Below the pieces are notes generated by a model, which was not told the origin of the DNA, made no database searches, and saw only the letters and a list, made by a program, of their open reading frames with translations. Positions 59,220-64,000 of a stretch of 64,000 nucleotides of DNA are shown here, piece by piece (the first letter of the stretch is position 1; each line of letters opens with the position of its first letter). The stretch comes from Metopolophium dirhodum (taxonomy: Eukaryota > Arthropoda > Insecta > Hemiptera > Aphididae): the NCBI RefSeq assembly GCF_019925205.1, contig NC_083560.1:19115145-19179144 (forward strand), read 5' to 3'. A program made the translations under genes and the position numbers.

Positions 59220-61963
59220 ATGTCTGCTGCTGAAGAAAAATTTGTTGGTGTTATTGATGAAGGCGTTAGCAGTACACGTTTCTTGGTATATACTATATAG
59301 TAGGAATAATATATATAATGTTATTCTTCATAAAAATATTAATACAATTAATGTTCTTAACCCGTCGTTGGTATTGCTATGCAGAGTCCCGCCATTGGTA
59401 TTGAGTGAGCCACCTCGTTGTTTTTTCATAATTATTTATTATACAATGAACGTAAAATATTGAAACCAACAACAAATTATTTACATTTTAATCTTTTACA
59501 AAAAATTTTCTTAACATTTTTCCTAATTATAAATTAATTTATAATTTGTTATACATAATATTATCATTATCATTCAACTTGGTCCTAGTGGTCTGGAATA
59601 TTTTGCTGATTATTATACAGTATGCATATGAATATTGTGTGCTCCTTAAAAATAGTTCTAACTGTCTGAGTTTACGAAATAGTATTAGGTCGATCTATCG
59701 AGTTAGTGCAATGCTCAATTTATGGATATTAACAACATTGCACGTCAATATCTAATTGAGAATTATCTATAAAATTATTATATTTGCAAAAGTATATTTA
59801 AACATGTTTCAATTGAAGGTATAAAGAGTATCAGATGAATTAAGTAATAAATAAATAAGTGGCTCTCAAAATACTAACGAGGTGAGTGCCGCACATCACG
59901 ACCACTGACGGGTTAGCAATTATTTTTTTAAGACTTATTAACCAATCTTTTTATTGTTTGATTTAATATTCATTACTTACAATAATAGTTGGGAATTATA
60001 ATTTTATTAATATACAGATTATATTATATTATATTATTATTATACTACTATAGGTTTATTTACTTAAAAAAAAAAGAATTTTATATTTTAAGTTAAATAT
60101 TTTATAGGTTTTTTCATCAAAAACTCAACTGCCAGTAGCCAGCGATGAAATAAGTGTAACCAACATAAGCAGTTATGAAGGATGGGTGGAACAAGATCCA
60201 GAGAATATACTAATTGAAGTAAAAAGAACCATAGTTGTAACATGCAAAAAACTCAAAATGATGAACATATCACCTTCAGTTATTGCTGCGATAGGCGTGA
60301 CAAATCAACGAGATACGACTTTAGTGTGGGACAAGTATACAGGATCACCACTATACAATGCTATAAGTAAATACCATTTTTATACCTCTAAGTAAACTCT
60401 ATTAGTTATAAGACTTTTAATTTAAAGTTAACAATATCTAAATGTTAAATAATTAAAATTCTATAGTATGGATGGATATGATGACTACACAATCAATAGT
60501 TAATAGATTCATCAACAAACGAATTCCTAACTGTGATACATTGGATGAACAAAAAAGGTGAGATAATATATAAAAGGAACAGCATACACTGTTCTATAGT
60601 AAGGCCAAACATATTGATTTTAAAACTTCTAAATTGATTTAATATTTTTTCTAGTCACTATTCTATTGAAATTAGTTTCTACATAACTTTGTTTCATATA
60701 CTTAGCACTATACTATTCAAATGCTGATATAACTGAATTTACTATTCTTCACTTTTACTTTACATTTTAAGATATTATAAGATAGGTAACAACATAACAA
60801 AAGTACATAATATTTTTCAATAATTTGATCATAGTTCTATTGCCATGTGATAATACTAATTTGCTTATGTTTATTTGTGAATTATCTGATAGACATTTGC
60901 AGTACAAATGCGGTTCAACAATAAATCCATACTTCAGTGTAGTCAAATTGATTTGGTTAATGGAAAACATACCTCAAGTTTCAAAAGCTATTCAAGAAGA
61001 AAGGTGTATGTTTGGTACAATGGATTCATGGCTAATTTGGGTAATAACTGATAACCTAAGTGTACTGTTAATAGAAATGCTGAACAAGTTACCTATTTTT
61101 TATAATTTGTTTAGTTAATATAGAAAAATAAGTTAAGAAAGTTAATAGTTACTTTTTTTTTTTGTTGCAAGGGTTGCAAGTTAACTAGAAAATAAAATTA
61201 ACTTAACTTAGTTAAAACATCAGTTACCTACTTTTTTATATAAAAATTAAAAATTATACCTTTTTTAAAGCTAACAATACTATAGTTATTTAATAGAATA
61301 TAAGTTATATTAAAGGAGCACAAAACACATTTTTAAAAAAAACCAATCTTGTATTTTAAGTCTTCTTAAAGGAGCACAAAACACAAAAAGAATGTTTTTT
61401 TTTTAATTTGAACGAATGTTCAGTTCTAAGAATACTGGTATAAGTTTTACGTTTCTACTCACATTATTCAATAAGTGAGCAAATGAAAAAAGACCTGTGA
61501 CGTCATTGGCCTTTTAACGACCTACTTTATAGATTATTGTATAAGATTGTTGATTTTTAATCACCAAAGATTCTAGTATTTCTGATATAATTTATAAACT
61601 ACAATACAATTCATTAATACCAATATACCATGTTAAATTTTATACTTATACAGTTCTATAGTTATAAACTTAATTTTTAACCATTCAGTGGCATATCTAA
61701 TTTTTTACCTATATATTCCACTTTATAAAATTTGCTTCATTATTGAATATTAAATATTAAACAAAACCTTAGAAAAAAAACCAATTATGCTAACTGTAGC
61801 TTTCTTAGGTTCACTTGTAACTATTAAGTTGTATTTAATTTCTGTTTTTATAGAATCTTACTGGTGGTATAAACGGTGGAGTTCATATAACTGATGTTAC
61901 TAATGCTTCTCGGACCATGCTGATGAATATTCACTCCTTAAGATGGGATAAGACTTTGATTGA
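59220..61963 (+). CDS. Glycerol kinase-like protein, first five coding exons (gene continues beyond the window)
   Basis: Exons 59220-59285, 60108-60366, 60467-60557, 60893-61040 and 61854-61963 join in phase (0, 1, 2, 0) with GT-AG sites. The start ATG follows the acceptor directly. The reading has the FGGY-kinase N-terminal domain: VGVIDEGVSSTRFLVF (phosphate-binding loop, usually DQGTSSTR), EGWVEQDPENIL, AAIGVTNQRDTTLVWDKYTG, YFSVVKLIWLMEN, FGTMDSWLIWNLTGG, GGVHITDVTNASRTML and IHSLRWDK. Glycerol kinase phosphorylates glycerol to glycerol 3-phosphate with ATP. Departures from the usual animal protein: DQGT becomes DEGV, NQRET becomes NQRDT, WLDLRT becomes WMDMMTT, and GLPLSTYFS becomes GSTINPYFS. 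About 224 residues of the usual ~520-550 are present; the catalytic Asp region lies past the retrotransposon. A fast-evolving paralogue with changed or lost activity is likely. Confidence 0.88.
59361..59913. mobile_element. TTAA-type piggyBac-like MITE in intron 1 of the glycerol kinase gene
   Basis: After TTAA (59357-59360) it begins CCCGTCGTTGGTATTG and ends CGACCACTGACGGG followed by TTAG. Interior blocks match the copy at 23581-24359, including CACCTCGTTG, ATTATACAATGAACGTAAAAT, TTTTGCTGATTATTA and ACTAACGAGGTGAG. It is a cleaner copy, without the SINE insertion. Confidence 0.75.
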
Positions 61964-62206
61964 GTATGTATACTTTTTACTAGTCATAGGTTCAGTATTT
62001 TTATTTGTTCGTAATACTATTTTAGTGTTATGTTACAATAAATGTTGTACATTCATGTTAACAACAATATATACATTGTTTTGATTTTCTAGAGGCTATC
62101 ATTCAATTTTCAATTTTTTTTATTTCAACTCCTTCATAATAATATTTACATTTAAAATTGATACTTACTGCCTATAAGCAATAGCTTGTGGTGAGAGTAG
62201 GGAGCC

Positions 62207-62509
62207 TGTTACAATATTATTAATCCAATACAATATGGGATTCAAAAATTGTTTTATTTATATATATTTTTAAAATTGATGTTTGATTGTATAACTGTTC
62301 CAATGTTAATATATTTAAGTTACAATTACTGTTAACCATTGTGATAAGATAATAGTCTTACTAAAACTAACCTATAAAGTTAATCATATATACTCTTATC
62401 TAATATATTGTAGCTCTGTACTTCCACATATTATAACATGTGTACACTAATAATTATGTTTATTAAAGCCTACTTTACTAAGGTTCTCTCGTTTAATTAT
62501 TATACAACA
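62207..62509 (+). repeat. Possible 5' LTR of the Ty3-type retrotransposon
   Basis: A TG...CA interval (TGTTACAATATTATTAATCC to TTATACAACA) immediately precedes the gag start by 26 bases. No primer-binding site was recognised and the second LTR is outside the window, so the limits are a guess. Confidence 0.3.
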
Positions 62510-62535
62510 ATTTAATAAACATAATTATTCTTTCA

Positions 62536-64000
62536 ATGGAAAAGTTACTGCACCCTGATCGTTTCGAGGCTGATCCTAATTCCCCAACATCAGCAAAAGA
62601 ATGGGCTCACTGGATCACAACATTCAATAATTTTGTCGAAGTAGCAAAAGTAAAGGAGGAAGACAAACTCAAGGTACTCACTAACTTTTTAGCACACTCA
62701 GTATATGACAGTGTCAGCGAATGTACAACGTACGGAGCAGCTATCAAAATATTGACTGATATCTACATCAAACAAAAAAATGAGATCTTTGCTCGGCACT
62801 TGTTAGCCACAAGAAAACAGCAAATGAATGAATCTATTGATCAATATATTGGATTTTTAAAAATCTTATCTAAGGAATGTGCTTTTAAATCCGTTTCGGC
62901 CATCGAATACAGAGATGAATATATTCGAGATTTTTTTATCAATGGTCTTTTGTCTAATAATATTTGTCAACGCTTATTGGAGAACAACACATTGAAATTA
63001 GAGGAAGCTGTAACTCGGTCTCGGGCATTGGAAATGGCTCAAAAGCAATCTGAAGTGTATAGCATGCCTCTGACTCAAGGATCTGTGAACGCTCTAACTG
63101 AGGATACTACTTCAATCATCAAACCTGATAACAATCAACCAACAGTATCAGCGATACAACAAAAATGTTACTTTTGTGGCTATGACAAACATCCTCGCAG
63201 CTCTTGCCCAGCCAGAGATGCTGTATGTAAAAAATGTGACAAGAAGGGACACTTTTTGAAGGTATGTAGATCAAAAACAAAATCCGATAGCGCATTTGTG
63301 TCCATGTCTACTCTAGCTTGTGTAACTGCAACTGTACCAGGTCTCTTGTCTAAAGCTATTATTAGAGTAAAAGTAAACAACATTGATGCAAATACTCTTA
63401 TTGATACTGGTAGCTCTAATAGTTTTATTAATGAAGAATTTGTCCTAATTCACAAAATAAAATTATATCCAGAAAACGGACAGGTACTTCTGGCAACAAC
63501 TACCTATTCATCAAACCTAAAAGGTTATGTTCTTGTTGACTTACTGTTACAAGAATACACTTACAAAAATCTCAAACTATCTATACTCCCTAAATTATGC
63601 TCAGATATTTTAATAGGTCATGATGTACTAAGAACTCACTCTAGTATTGACCTTACATTCGGGGGACCAAAACCACCATTATCAATTTGTAATATGACTT
63701 TTGTAAATATAGAGCCACCTCGACTCTTCAATAATGTTGTTAAAGACTGTAAGCCAGTAGCAGTTAAGTCATGTCGCTATTCGGATGAAGATGCTAAATT
63801 TATAAGGGAGGAGGTCACTAAATTATTGTACGATAATATAATTGAAGAAAGTACTTCGCCCTGGCGAGCTCAGGTTTTAATCACTAAAAGTGAAAATCAT
63901 AAAAGGCGCATGGTTATAGATTACTCACAGACAATAAACAAATTCACTCTAATGGACGCTTTTCCCTTACCCAATATCGATGAACTAGTCTCTAAGGTCG
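62536..64000 (+). CDS. Ty3/gypsy-type retrotransposon gag-pol, 5' part (truncated by window end)
   Basis: An uninterrupted frame of 488 codons from ATG 62536 to the window end. Residues 1-200 are gag-like (AKEWAHWITTFNNFV, LLATRKQQMNESIDQYI). Two CCHC knuckles follow at residues 211-224 (CYFCGYDKHPRSSC) and 231-244 (CKKCDKKGHFLKVC). The protease motif is at residues 288-294 (LIDTGSS), with ILIGHDVL further on. Reverse transcriptase begins near residue 415 (LLYDNIIEES, SPWRAQVLI, RRMVIDYSQTIN, FPLPNIDELV). Gag, protease and reverse transcriptase are in a single frame with no stop so far. The intact frame suggests a recent insertion into intron 5 of the glycerol kinase gene, in the same orientation. 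Chromovirus versus other Ty3 clade cannot be told without the integrase. Confidence 0.93.
   Translation, partial: MEKLLHPDRFEADPNSPTSAKEWAHWITTFNNFVEVAKVKEEDKLKVLTNFLAHSVYDSVSECTTYGAAIKILTDIYIKQKNEIFARHLLATRKQQMNESIDQYIGFLKILSKECAFKSVSAIEYRDEYIRDFFINGLLSNNICQRLLENNTLKLEEAVTRSRALEMAQKQSEVYSMPLTQGSVNALTEDTTSIIKPDNNQPTVSAIQQKCYFCGYDKHPRSSCPARDAVCKKCDKKGHFLKVCRSKTKSDSAFVSMSTLACVTATVPGLLSKAIIRVKVNNIDANTLIDTGSSNSFINEEFVLIHKIKLYPENGQVLLATTTYSSNLKGYVLVDLLLQEYTYKNLKLSILPKLCSDILIGHDVLRTHSSIDLTFGGPKPPLSICNMTFVNIEPPRLFNNVVKDCKPVAVKSCRYSDEDAKFIREEVTKLLYDNIIEESTSPWRAQVLITKSENHKRRMVIDYSQTINKFTLMDAFPLPNIDELVSKV

Noticed and set aside
61315..61390. Short direct duplication TTAAAGGAGCACAAAACACA in intron 4 of the glycerol kinase gene as a transposon duplication
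   Set aside because: The intervening ~40 bases are too few and lack ends; a local duplication is the simpler reading.

Overview
This is an AT-rich window of nuclear DNA from an insect, most likely an aphid. The support is spliced genes with short GT-AG introns, runs of motifs such as TAGGTAGGTACCTA, a high density of small inverted-repeat transposons, and relics of hAT, piggyBac-like (TTAA), BEL/Pao, Ty3, non-LTR and tRNA-derived SINE elements. Nothing looks bacterial, organellar or viral, and no intact tRNA or rRNA gene was found. The species call is inference from sequence style.

Layout. 1-4000: intergenic, with two copies of an interspersed repeat (family A) and two of a purine-rich hairpin MITE (family B). 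4014-10952, perhaps to 12520: a plus-strand RRM RNA-binding protein gene, ten exons with consistent splice phase plus an uncertain 3' end; its later introns carry TTAA and hAT-type elements and a decayed integrase gene. 13000-20990: repeats and a tentative two-exon minus-strand coding segment (18436-18712). 20996-29635: a plus-strand gene with an unusual order of domains (MBD, PHD finger, F-box, leucine-rich repeats) that carries several frame breaks and a missing splice acceptor, so it looks like a decaying gene or a badly resolved one.

29640-50480: a transposon graveyard, with hAT elements (one with exact 8-bp target duplications), nested insertions, two inverted RING-finger relics, a LINE fragment, a SINE, and BEL/Pao and hAT protein remnants. 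50480-51223: CpG-rich, ends in a good splice donor, probably the promoter and leader of a plus-strand gene whose coding exons start at 53157 and may end in a C2H2 finger exon at 56734-56830. Two minus-strand exons (54251-54538) form the 3' end of an unidentified acidic protein. 59220-61963: the first five coding exons of a divergent glycerol kinase gene, all in phase, whose fifth intron holds the start of a Ty3-type retrotransposon (gag, protease, start of reverse transcriptase) that runs off the window end.

The genes show no operon-like relation. The main story is genes whose introns have grown by repeated insertion of non-autonomous DNA transposons. Several insertions can be dated relative to each other by nesting or by intact target duplications.
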